A stretch of DNA of 64,000 nucleotides. Origin: Pyrus communis. Taxonomy: Eukaryota > Streptophyta > Magnoliopsida > Rosales > Rosaceae. Numbering within the stretch: the stretch's first letter is position 1; each line of letters starts with the position of its first letter. Shown piece by piece: positions 11,048 through 21,806 of this stretch. The notes under the pieces are model-generated. The model saw only the letters and a list, made by a program, of their open reading frames with translations, had not been told where the DNA came from and searched no databases. The stretch covers positions 28,538,300 through 28,602,299 of the forward strand of contig NC_084808.1 in NCBI RefSeq assembly GCF_963583255.1, given 5' to 3'. Made by a program: the position numbers and the translations under genes.

Positions 11048-13577
11048 ATGACAAAGGAAGAGACGAGGATGCCCTCGCCCTTGCTCTTGCCCTTGACATC
11101 AATTGAAGAAGAATTAGAACCTGCTTTTGATGCTGATGATGATGATGATGATGAAAGTCTGTTTTCCATTGATTTTAATTTTAACTTCAAGGATAGTTTT
11201 AAGGAAAAGGAAAAGGCCGTTCCTTGTTATTATCACGTAGCTGTTGGGGGGCAGAAGAGCGAGTCTAGCGTGGATGCGCTTCTCTGGACACTGAGTCACA
11301 CGGCGGTGACTCATGATCGTGATCAATCTTCAGTAATACTAGTCCTCGTCCATGTCTTTGCACCGATCCGATACGTTCCTTCTCCTTGTAAGTTCAGCTA
11401 ATCTAATTCAAATTCTCATCATTATTTGTGTTTGTGTTTGCGTGTGTCTTCGTAAACGCGCCCGCCGGTGAGTTGGAACAAGGTCAAATTTGGAAGGCTT
11501 GTTTGTAAGCCGTTTTGTTCATTAACCCTTTTGGTTTTCTTTTATTAGAAACACGTCGAAATTGTTAGTAAATGTTTAATTGCTCAACTTTTAGAGATCT
11601 TGAAACAGTTAAAGGTTTTTTGTCAAACAAAATCAAAACTGTTTTTGGTTGTCAAAAAACGATTAGAACATTTCTTGAAGCAGTCCCAAATTGTACGAGT
11701 CTAATACATTGAACCTGGATGATGTATAGTCTATGTCATGACTCATACTTTTCATCTATATTATCGAATACGCATAATATATATCTTTTTTCTTTTTATA
11801 ATTTAGTACAATATAATTTTTATAATTTTCAAAGTGGAAGGTACAGGGTTGACATACCTTATAAAGCATACATATAAATTGTATGAGTTGTTGATTTGAG
11901 TTGAATCCATCAAAGCCTTACACTAACCACAGGAGTTCAACACAAATTTCAGATTAACCTGATTTTCTAGCTGTAAAGATGATTTGGGATTTTTGAACTT
12001 TAATCCTTGAAGAAGATTAAAATTTAATAAAATCTTGTGTTAGATTGAATATTGATTTTAGTCATCTAATATGTACTTAATTCAAATTCAAATTCATATT
12101 ATATTTTTAATAGATATTACATTAAAATTAAAATTTATTATTATACACATTTTAATTTTTTTTGTTTATTTTATTTCATCTAATTAGTGTACCTAAACGT
12201 CCATATCATAATATATTTTACTAAATTAGTATACCAAAATATCCGTACCTAGATATATTGTAGTAAATTAGTGGCACATAAGAAAATATGCAAAAATATA
12301 AGTGTACTGAAAAATTTTGTACCTAAATATATGATACTAAATTAGTGTACCAAAATGTTGGTACCAAAATATATTATAATAAACTAGTATACCGAAATAT
12401 CCGCACCTAAACATATTATACTAACCTAGTGTACCAAAATGTTCGTACCTAAATATATTATAATGAATTAGTGGCACATAAGAAAATATGCCAAAACATA
12501 AGTGTACCAAAAAATCTCTACGAAAATATTTTCTTACAAAAGATACTTACCATAATGAGAATTAAAATTTATAATATTTTCATATAATTTAATTTATGAA
12601 CACCATAAAATTATAAAGAAAAAAGAGAGACATTTAATACATATGTTGAAATTAAATAGAATCTAGAGACTAAAATCAAATTTTAATCTTGTATAAGACA
12701 TTTTTTTTTTTTTTAAACTTCAGCTTAATTAAGGATTAAAATCTAGTATTCTATTTTTTTTTTTTTTGCTTTTTTTGTTTGACAAAAGCTGTAAAGACGA
12801 TTGACATTAGGGTTATGACTGCATTCAATCAACTAACTGATTTTTTTTAACGTATATATTAATTCATCATTAGTGAAAGATGTTTCTGTACGTTTGTCTT
12901 GGTTCTTCTGATATGCAGTAGGAATGCTTCCAAAAAATAGTGTGAATACAATTATGATGGAGAATTGGATGGCCCTAGAAAGAGACAGAAGGAGGAAACT
13001 CCTTCACAAATACGTTGATGCCTGCTCATCTGCCAAGGTATTACCAGATTCCGAAGTACAGACACTCTATGGCTATTTAATTACAAGTCTATTAGTACTA
13101 ATTAACCTCTGTATGACGATTAATATGATGTTAACGGAACAGGTTAAGACGGAGATTATGCTTATTGAGAGTGATACAGTTGCCAAGGCAATCCTAGAAC
13201 TTATTCCTACTCAAAACATAAGAAACCTAGTAGTTGGAACCACCAAATCAAGTCTGAGGAAACTGAGGTTCAAGAAAGGGAGTGGAATAGCAAGTCAGAT
13301 CCTACAAAATGCGCCTGAAACAAGCTGCAATATTAAGATCATATGCAAGGGAAAGGAAGTGATTGATGACACTATGTTTATTGGCTCGACTTCCTCGCGT
13401 AGTAGTAACGCGAACTCCTTGTCCACGCAAGATGAAGACGATCATCAAGAACAACGAATCTCAACAGATTATAATAAACATGAGTACTCGCGTCCTGAAG
13501 CGAAATCTCCATCATCTTTAAATGGATACAAGCAAATGTGGTGGGGGAAACCAAAATCTTCACAAATAACAGCTTGA
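11048..13577 (+). CDS. Universal stress protein-like (adenine nucleotide alpha hydrolase fold) protein
   Basis: The spliced product is about 297 residues from exons 11048-11387, 12919-13037 and 13143-13577; all junctions are GT-AG and the frames join exactly. I chose ATG 11048 because the reading frame upstream has no ATG. Residues 28-36 form an acidic run (GAT repeat). The fold spans roughly 60-230: YYHVAVGGQKSESSVDALLW gives the first strand and helix, then VILVLVHVFAP, GMLPKNSV, LLHKYVDACSSAKV, MLIESDTVAKAILELI, IRNLVVGTT and SSLRKLRFKKGSGIA. This layout resembles plant stand-alone USP proteins and the N-terminal domain of U-box kinases, but no kinase or U-box follows. Such proteins are thought to act in stress signalling and may bind ATP. 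The tail (233-297) is serine-rich and low complexity. Intron 2 is 105 bp with no stop, so retention would also give an open frame. Confidence 0.85.
12190..12530. repeat. Degenerate repeat block in USP intron 1
   Basis: GTACCAAAATAT, GTACCTAAATATATTATA and TAAATTAGTG recur about every 50 bp. The longer unit AATTAGTGGCACATAAGAAA appears at 12262 and 12462, a period of 200 bp. No coding or transposase signal. Confidence 0.6.
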
Positions 13578-14829
13578 TTTTGTTGTGTGATGATTTTGAC
13601 ATGATGAGATTGGCATGTATATTGTCTGTGAATGGCAGGCAATGTAAGTTGCACATTTATACATTACACATAAGTTTTGTAACCTAATTCATCTACTTTT
13701 ACACCTAGCTAGCTACTTCATCATAGATTATAGCAGCTCAGCCTACAATTCCACTCGTAGCGTACTTCACAATTACAAATTTAGTAGCGAACCGCAACGA
13801 GTATAGAAAGCTAAGGTTTGTGTGGGATGTTTTGGTTTCTGGGTTTGAGGAGAAGGATGTTTTTTGAGCAATGGTTTGCAAAGAAATTGTTGAAGAAGTT
13901 GAAGTGGAAGCCATATTAGTTCAATTAAAGAAATTTCAGATTAGTGTTCAATTTGGCGACCTTGGTTCTTTTGTTCAAATGCTTGTTTTGAAGAGGGGGA
14001 TTTTTGGACCAAACAAACACGTTTGGAAGATAAGGTATCTCAATAATCTATTACCCTAAATTTCGATATCTATGCATAACTTGGAAGAAAAAATCATATC
14101 TTTGACCAAAATTCCAAATGCCCAGATTTTTTATTTTTTATTTTTTATTTTTTTTATTTAAGGCAATGCCCCTTCTTACAAGATGTGCTATTGATGATTC
14201 TCTCCAAGTCCATAAGAAGCAAAGGTATAAACGTAGGGTTTGGGGGAAAACTGGTGAACCGGAACAGACCGGTCTAAATCAATTGCTTGTTGACGAAAAA
14301 TAGTTAAAACATCCAAAAGCAGAACCAGCCTAGCTATACATGGCTCAATTCACAATTCTTAACTAGTTAAATGTGAACCACACCGAATTAAAACAAATTG
14401 AACCAAACAAACCGTTGAATCCTCATCATAAAACTTTTCATGTTGTAGCAGTTTGGCCTCATCATAAGCTTCTTAAAATTCATGCTAGACGTTTCAGAAA
14501 CGTTTGAGCCATTGGAAAATTGTGATAATTGAGGCTAGAATTTGGTCCCTGCCAATAATTTTTCTTTGGTTTTTTTAGTTTACAGCTTAAAAATTCAATG
14601 GAAAGTGCTCATATGGCTTAATAAAAGATTTGACCAGTTCCAAAATCCTTGTAACATTTTCCTTATTTGTCCACACAAAAAGATCTTGCAGAAACTCCAA
14701 AAGCGAACATTTCAAACAAACAAAAAAATTATTTTAGTTACATGATTCATATAATTTCACATTGAAGAGAATGCATTAAACAAAGGGAAAACACAAGTTA
14801 CACTAGAGAGCAAATAGATTATGTTGTAC
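13578..14829. other. Intergenic, nothing recognised
   Basis: The space between the USP stop and the convergent C2 gene. Short open stretches exist but none shows family features or splice logic. It presumably contains both 3' UTRs. Confidence 0.4.
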
Positions 14830-15342
14830 CTAGACTCCTGCTAAACCTTTAGAACCAGGAAGGTTGATCCACTCAATCTGCAGCACGATTTCGCCACACT
14901 CGACGTTTCGCAGTTTGAGAATCATGTCCTGAACAATCTTGCCATTTTCCCAAACGCAACAGCTCTCGGTGGAGAGGCAATTGGTCCTGTTGGGCTGAAC
15001 TTTCTTGAGGGCGCAGCCCTTCGGGAGGGCGTCCGCGTCTAACCCCATCTTCAGACACTCGACGTAGGGTTTGATGTCTATGTCTGCATCCCCCATCTTG
15101 TCGTCCACGGTTAACGTGTCTTTGTCGTACACTTGTAGATGGATGGGTTCTTCCAAGTTGGTGATCGAAAGCGTCAGCTCCTCGTTCCACTCAGGGTTGC
15201 AGTTCCTTTTTATCACTTTTGTCTTCAGTTTCTGCGATCCCATGGTGACCGTCAGGTACGGATCACTCGTCTTGACGTCGCGGATGGCGAGGTTGACTCC
15301 TCGCTTGATCCGAAGCCTGAGAAGTCCGAAGATGTTGTTCAT
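14830..15342 (-). CDS. C2-domain ABA-related (CAR-family) protein
   Basis: A single uninterrupted 170-residue frame. It begins GLLRLRIKRGVNLAIRD and has SDPYLTVTMG, KVIKRNCNPEWNEELTLSI, VYDKDTLTVDDKMGDADI and the C-terminal ECGEIVLQIEWINLPGSKG. Likely calcium ligands are Asp22, Asp27, Asp73, Asp75 and Asp80/81, all present. The plant-specific insert from about residue 91 to 140 (KPYVECLKMG to GKIVQDM) is the signature of CAR proteins, which bind phospholipids with calcium and bring PYR/PYL abscisic acid receptors to the plasma membrane. Length is normal for the family. In Arabidopsis, CAR genes lie next to the phosphomutase-like and MLP genes, as here. The exact paralogue cannot be named from sequence alone. 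Confidence 0.92.
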   Translation of the reverse strand: MNNIFGLLRLRIKRGVNLAIRDVKTSDPYLTVTMGSQKLKTKVIKRNCNPEWNEELTLSITNLEEPIHLQVYDKDTLTVDDKMGDADIDIKPYVECLKMGLDADALPKGCALKKVQPNRTNCLSTESCCVWENGKIVQDMILKLRNVECGEIVLQIEWINLPGSKGLAGV

Positions 15343-15452
15343 CGTAATTTATCGAAACAATAACGATAATAAATTTCTGGTTTTTCTAGTTCTGGATTAG
15401 AAGATATGTAGGAGGATGCATGGAATGGAAAAAATGTGGGCTGAGGAACTCA

Positions 15453-15462
15453 GGTATATAAA
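15453..15462 (-). promoter_or_regulatory. TATA-like box of the C2 gene
   Basis: On the minus strand TTTATATACC lies about 112 bp upstream of the ATG, the expected range. Confidence 0.45.
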
Positions 15463-15469
15463 ATGATAA

Positions 15470-18411
15470 GACAGTCACTTTTTGAAGGGCAAGGAAGTGG
15501 TGCAAATGTCAATAAGGCAACCATTCACAGAGAGACCACACAACAACCGATCGCCACTCATGACTTTAAGGATGGAAGTGGTCCGCCGCCCTTGTCGCTT
15601 TGCCACCCCTAATTTATGTAAGGCACTATTGGGTTTTGGATAGTACCGTGCTATGGTTTTGTGTACATTTGGGTTTGGATTGGCCCATCCACCTTTTCAA
15701 TTGGATCACGGGCCTGGGTCGGCTCGGTTGGCGGGAAACAATGTAAGCTGAAAGGGATCACACCACCCTTCTCTAAGTTGCAGCTTTTTTATTAAGCAAT
15801 AGAGTGGTTCGTTGTACACTCAAGTTTTGTTACAGTCACATATAAAATAAAGAAATATGTCATCAACAGAAAATTTTAAACTAAAAATAAAGCCTTCATA
15901 ATTACTACAAGGAGAATGGGTAATCGAAGAAAGTTGGGGTTTAGCCTGAAGAAAAAAACCTTCATAATTATTATGAGTAGCTCATTATGGGGTTTAGCTT
16001 GAAGAAAGTAGGGGTTCCATAATAAAACTAATTGATAATATAGGGAGTATTCAATTATTTATAAACACGTGCAATATCTCTCATTTCCCCATGTGAGATT
16101 CATACTTGCCACACATCTCACCCCTCCTTTAATGTAGATATGTCTTTTAGAAAGCACTTCAAATGTCTATAAATATTTTTGTTAAAACTTTCGACATGCT
16201 TCCAAACGAAGAAACACTTAAAGAAAAAGCTTTAATAAGCAAAAAGTGCTATCTAAAAAAAGCATTTCTAATTGAGACTCTAATTTGCATGAAGAGGGTC
16301 CAAACTAGATTTCAAATGAATATATCCTTACTCTGATCAACTAACTTAATCTAGATAATGAAGATTCGAACTAGAGCGGAAAAAGGTTGGCTTCATTATA
16401 CTCCGAAGTCTGACGAGAGTCACGTGGAAATTGTTCAAGACGTGTGGAAAAAGTCGAGATGTTAATCCATGCATGCATTCTCTTCCTCAGAGGGAACACG
16501 TATACGGTATACTATTTACTAATTTACTATGTTGTATGCACATCTACGGTGCCTTCAAATTATCTTGTGTTGTGATGTCATTGTTTTAGCATCGTTGAGG
16601 AACATCTGATCAAATCCTTCATACCTCGTATCTATCCTACCTCAGTTATGTTTCAGATACGCATATATATATATATATTCTCAACTCAATGCAATTTTGT
16701 GGCATGCTCAATGCTTCCTTAATCCATGCATTCAAATGCACGCACTACCAATATGCATGGAATATGCTTTACTTGCTTTTGTGCTTACTCTACTTCAAAG
16801 GAATTCAGATCCTTTCTGGATCTCGTCGTCTAGGTCGAGAAATTTGAACCGTTGAAGAGAAAGAGATTCAAATTCTTAATTTGTATGAGGTGGGCTAATG
16901 AGATAAGACTAATGAGGGTCTTATAATTTACAATGAATGGTCCAAATCTTCGAATCGATCAACTCCAACGACATCAATCGGGAGAAAGATCTCGATTCTT
17001 TCAAAAGGGACCCAAAAACTCTGAATTTTCATGGATCCTTTTTAGCTTTATGTCCTTTGGTCTGCCATGCACCATAGATCCCATATGCTATTAGTTGGAA
17101 AAAAGTGTGAGAAGAAAATTTTAAGCATCTACTTTTTGGCTGAGATGACTGGATTATGCTCTTGAAGTTTATATAATCCGAGTCCAATCTTATATTTATT
17201 TATTTTGTTTATTGTCACGAGAGGAACATTAAAAAAAAAAAAATACACCATTTACCAAAACATAGACACTGATAAAAAAGTTTATATAGTCATCAGACAA
17301 TTATAAAGTACATAATCTCTCATCTCGGGTAATTGAATGTGTTTTTAATTTTTCGATCTCTACCTTTAATATTAGACTCAACAGTGGATTACTCTAAATT
17401 ATTGATCACCAAGTGACCAGAAACGAAGATTTTGTACACCTAAATTTCACTCTAAAACAAATGCCACTTGATCATGTTAAGTCTTTATTTAGTTGGGGTC
17501 AAAACAGATTATGTTTTTTTTTTTTTATTAACAATGTGGCATAAGCCCAAAAGAAGAGAAAATATTACACAAAAATATTATCAGGCCACAAAACTCAACT
17601 ATATTTACAACTAGCAATCGACGACTAGGAAGACCTTCTGAAAAAATACTGAACTCAAATTGCATAACAAACCAAAACAAATTAAATCATCAACAACAAT
17701 AAAAAAAAAATCCCAAAAACAACTTTAATGTATAAGAGCAGTGACAGAATCAGATTCACCATAACTAAGCTTACTGTATAGAATCTTACCTCGACCAATA
17801 TTAGCACAAAAGCGAGAGACACATGGCCCGACAAGGTTATGCTTTTTATGTCAGAGGTTACAGCCCGTCCCACCAAATGTCCCAAACAAATTAGTATTAA
17901 ACACAACAAATCAGCATATCTCTTTCTCGCTTACCAATCAAGGCACGCTTGGCGGGTTTTCCGTATATTGAATAAGAGAATATCCTTTTTATACCAGAAA
18001 ACGGGAAAGCGGCAAGAAAGCATGCATTTTTCTATAGGAATAGGAATATAATAATGTCATTTTCCTATACAAATACCAGATCCAAGAATTTCACTCTAAT
18101 TACAACACCCAAACGCAATTTTTATTTTAAGGGATTAAACTGATTCTCCTAACCAAGTGGAGTGAAAAGCAGTGTTGGTTCAACGTAGTATAAATATCGC
18201 CATATGAATTTATGAAAATATCCTGATATATCAATATCAATTCGTTGTAAAGTGGATTATCGATTCCTCAATTTTAGTCAAAATTAAAGAAACATTATTC
18301 AAAAAAATTCAAAATTTGAAATGGGTTGTGAACAATTTTTTTAAAATGAATTGATAAATGTTGTTCATATTTAATAATATTTTTATATCTCACCCATATG
18401 AGATAACATTT
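15470..18411. other. Intergenic, nothing recognised
   Basis: About 2.9 kb of AT-rich sequence with a short TA run near 16663 and poly-A/T tracts. No supportable gene. Confidence 0.4.
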
Positions 18412-18680
18412 AGGGTAAATATCAGTTTACTATTCTCAAATTTCGTGATTTTCAACATTTGGTACATAAAATTTTTTTCATCTCAAAGTCATACCTAACG
18501 TGTTAATTTTGGGACAATCTCATACATCCGTTAGTTTTGGACCCCTTAACAGCTAGACTAGCGGATATATGAGATTGTTCCAAAATTAACACTTTAGGTA
18601 TGAATTTGGAACGAAAAAAACTTTATGTACCAAATGTTGAAAATCATGAAACTTGAAGGTAATAAACTAATATTTACCCA
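18412..18680. mobile_element. Large hairpin MITE (family B), complete
   Basis: Arms of about 120 bp are near-perfect inverted copies. The left arm starts GGGTAAATATCAGTTTAC, the right arm ends ATAAACTAATATTTACCC, and both contain CATTTGGTACATAAA. A loop of about 30 bp separates them. No coding capacity. RNA from it would fold into a long hairpin. It lies about 200 bp upstream of the TATA box of the next gene. Confidence 0.75.
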
Positions 18681-18873
18681 AAAATTTATATTTCACCTCC
18701 TTTTACTATCGATCTCGAAGGGAATATACTTTTACTAATTAACAGCAGGGAAAAACTGACAGGTACGAAGACGAGCCAATCAGAAGTGAAGGAGGAAGCG
18801 GTAAATCAGGGGAAGTCGGTGGCAGTGAAATTTACCCCAACCGGCCCAAACATTTCCAGAACGAAATAAGCAA

Positions 18874-18880
18874 TATAAAA
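18874..18880 (+). promoter_or_regulatory. TATA box of the DUF7054-like gene
   Basis: TATAAAA is followed about 25-30 bp later by a CT-rich start region (CTCTCCCTATAATTTC), the usual plant arrangement. The leader that follows contains the 49-codon ORF and then the main ORF. Confidence 0.6.
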
Positions 18881-19108
18881 GCAGGGGCACCTCTCCCTAT
18901 AATTTCATCGCAAAAATCTCGAAAGAGAGGATTTGATTCGAGAGAGAGAGCCGCCTCCGTTCCCAACGAAACCCTAACCCTAAATACCCAAGTTTCTTCC
19001 CCTTTCGATCGGATTTCCTGTTTCCGTTCCGATTGATCCTCTCCAGAAACTCACGGTATTCCTCCCTTTCACAAAATTTCATCACGATTCGAAGCAAGCA
19101 AGTTGTTG

Positions 19109-19258
19109 ATGGTGGAAATCTCAAGCGGCAGTAATTTCATGCGCTCCCTGAAACAATCAAGGGCGAGCGCTATCCTCCCGATCTCCGCCGCGTCCGCATT
19201 CGCTTTCGGCTCCTGCAAGGAAGCCTGGTACTACCGCTGCCTCGGCGTCGACCCGTAA
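19109..19258 (+). CDS. Small 49-residue ORF in the leader of the DUF7054-like gene
   Basis: ATG to TAA encodes 49 residues. It starts MVEISSGSNFMRSLKQSRAS, then has an alanine/serine/phenylalanine hydrophobic stretch (about 21-35) and ends CKEAWYYRCLGVDP. Third codon positions are mostly G or C, as in the main exon downstream and unlike the AT-rich surroundings, which argues for real coding. It lies between the TATA box and the main ATG at 19506, so it could be a long uORF or the first cistron of a two-ORF transcript. Alternatively CCGTAAAT at its end could be a splice donor rather than a stop, but no acceptor joins it in frame to the main ORF. I do not recognise the family. The hydrophobic core suggests a membrane microprotein. 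Confidence 0.5.
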   Translation: MVEISSGSNFMRSLKQSRASAILPISAASAFAFGSCKEAWYYRCLGVDP

Positions 19259-19505
19259 ATCTACGTCAGAGCTCTCTCTCCCTCTATCTTCCTCTTTCTC
19301 ATAGTCCGTTTTTTATCATCGCACCCGGATTTTCACTAATCGTCGCCGCCGTCCGTCGATTTTTTGATTATTTTGTTGAATTGAATCAGTAACTGGTTGG
19401 GAAAGAGGGAACTCTGAAAAGAAAAAAAAACAAATTTAGATTTTCTGTTGGCTGGCTTTTTGCTGTTCGATTGATTGATTTGATTTTGATTACGAAACGA
19501 CGAAG

Positions 19506-20204
19506 ATGTTGCTGTACAAGCAGAAGAAGAACCAGAGCACCGCCAAGGGCAACAGGCTCTTGATCAGCATCACTGTGCTCGGCAGTGCCGGCCCGATCCG
19601 CTTTGTTGTCAACGAGCAGGAGCTCATCGCCGCCGTCATGGACACCGCATTAAAATCCTATGCGCGTGAGGGCCGCTTCCCGGTTCTCGGCTCCGATCTC
19701 AATGACTTCCTGCTCTACTGCCCCGCCGTAGGACCTGAAGGTGATTAACCCTAACCAATCCTTAATCACTTTTGAATTCACCAATCTAATCACTTAAAAA
19801 TCCGTGTTCTTGATTCATGTCAACCGAATTTTAAGAACTGAATCTTACCCTTTATTTCTTACCAATCCAATTTCAAAACCCATATCTCAGTATTGACATA
19901 AATTTATGAAATTGAAGAGTATCAGGGTGTTCTTAGTTGAAATTGGTTCTGTTTTTATGCATTCTTTTTCAATGTGATTCTCTGAGATTGAATTCTGGTC
20001 GCGTTTGTAAATTTGATTGCAGCTCTGAGCCTGTGGGACACAATCGGAGCGCAAGGAGCTCGTAACTTTATGCTGTGCAAGAAGCCTCAGCCAGTGAAGA
20101 TGGAGAAGGATGAGATACCAGCAGCTGCAATTACTCGCAAGGGTAGTGGGAGCTGGAAGGCATGGATCAATAAGTCCCTCAATCTCAAGGTCTCTTCCCA
20201 TTAA
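19506..20204 (+). CDS. DUF7054-like conserved plant protein
   Basis: Two exons (19506-19740 and 20023-20204, GT-AG, phase 1) give 138 residues. The product begins MLLYKQKKNQSTAKGNRLLI. It continues VLGSAGPIRFVVNE, MDTALKSYAREGRFPVLGSD and LYCPAVGPEGALSLWDTIGA, then GARNFMLCKK and ends GSGSWKAWINKSLNLKVSSH. The central part has a ubiquitin-like strand-turn-helix feel. This matches a short plant family of unknown function that I recall as DUF7054 (Arabidopsis At4g02715 type). The name is from memory and less certain than the existence of the gene. Complete and intact. The long leader holds a 49-codon ORF, so translation may depend on leaky scanning or reinitiation. Confidence 0.85.
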
Positions 20205-20624
20205 ATTAATTTCTCAGTTAACGGGGAAAAAAGGAGAGCAATTTGTGGTTTGTCTAGCTTTTGTTTGAGTTATTTGGTGTCTTTGTTCATTAGTTGCAGA
20301 GTCATCGTTTCGGGCTGAACCCTGTTTTTTTCCCATCAAGTTTTTGTTTTTGGAATAAATTACAGATTGGTTGTAATGCTTTGTTTCTTTCAATTCCTTC
20401 AGTGTGCATTAGAGGATCTTGCACTGTAACTTTGACTCGGTTCAGTTGCATTAATCAATGGTAGTTCTTTTTTTCGTGACATAATGCGTTCAAGGTGGCA
20501 ATTAAGTAGGTAGGCTTGATGTTGCTGTTAAAGCTGTCGTTTCTTTGTTCTTCTTGCAAGTTCACAAACCTATCACCTTCATGTGATGATATTCGGTACG
20601 ACTGGCTGACTAGAACGGCTCTAG

Positions 20625-20795
20625 GAGAGATTTTTCAGTGTCATCGTCACACAAGATTGTATACTACATTATGTTATATAAATGGTGGGATATGTGTGTT
20701 AAAAAATTAATAATTTAAAAAATAAAATTTTCCACCACTTACATAAAAACACGTGGTGTACTATTTGTGTTCTCGTCACAACTAAAAATTTCCCC
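20625..20795. mobile_element. hAT-like MITE, family C copy 1
   Basis: It begins GAGAGATTTTTCAGTGTC and ends ACTAAAAATTTCCCC, inverted repeats of each other. The interior has GGATATGTGTGTTAAAAAAT and CACGTGGTGTACTATTTGTG. The flanking 8-mers are only partly alike. Sister copies at 34515 and 38370 have clearer 8-bp duplications. Confidence 0.65.
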
Positions 20796-21222
20796 AACAT
20801 CTAGTGTGTGGATGGGGTTTGCCTGATTAGGTGGCACTCACCCATTGACTGGGAGGGTGTGTGGGGCCGGTTAAGATTAAAATGCAAAGGTGTAGAGAGC
20901 ATATTTTTTTAAGCATTTCAAAACAATTTTGGGGGAATAAAGTGTTAAGGTTATGCTACCACAGCCATCATACGATAATTGATGCATGTGAAAGCTGCTG
21001 AATTATGGGCATGTGGGGAGGATTTAGTGACTGCGGAGTATCAACTCGATTGAAAGTTGAAACAGCTTTACCGCCGAGTTTGAAGTTAAGCCGGTTTCTC
21101 ATTCTCCACTCCAGGCATATGCGAATTATGCTATTTCTCATTCTTTTTCTTGAAAACTATATTATTATTCAGTATACGGCATATATCATATCAATGAATG
21201 AAAAATCTGTTTTATTTTCCAA
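20796..21222. other. Intergenic, nothing recognised
   Basis: No convincing frame. Short AT-rich open stretches only. Confidence 0.4.
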
Positions 21223-21806
21223 GAATAGAAACAATGAATGAAAAGTTAAACGTAGGGCAAAAAATTCAACAGGTTAGGCCCAAAGAGGTGTATAGCAGAC
21301 GATAGACTACATAACAGTGTGATAAGAATAGAAGCAATGAACGAAAAGTTAAATGTATGGCAAAAGTTGAACGTAGGGCAAAAAATTCAACGGGTCAAGC
21401 CCAAGGAGGTGTATAGCAAACAACAGACTACACAGCAGTGTGACAAGAATATAAACAATGAATGAAAAGTTAAATGTACGACAGAAGTTGAATGTAGGAC
21501 AAAAAAATCAACGGGTCAAGCCCAAGGAGGTGTGTAGCAGACAATAGACTACACGAGTGTGGCAAGAATATAAACAATGCATGAAAAGTTAAATGTACGA
21601 CAGAAGTTGAATGTAGGACAACAAAATCAACGGGTCAGGGCCAAGGAGGTGTATAGCAAACAACAAATTACACAGTAGTGTGACAAGAAAAGAAACAATG
21701 AATGAAAAGTTAAATATATAACATAAGTTGAATGTAGGACAAAAAAATCAACGGATTAGGCCCAAGGAGGTGTATAGCAAACAACAAACTACACAGCAGT
21801 GTGACA
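21223..21806. repeat. Minisatellite, five units of about 103-121 bp
   Basis: Units start GAATANAAACAATGAATGAA at 21223, 21326, 21447, 21566 and 21687 and end in AGTGTGACA. Spacing is 103, 121, 119, 121 and 120 bp; the first unit lacks about 18 bp. Each carries GTTGAATGTAGGACAAAAA, TCAACGGGTCAAGCCCAAGG and AGGTGTATAGCA. Units are about 85-95% alike by eye. No unit-length reading frame. Confidence 0.9.
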
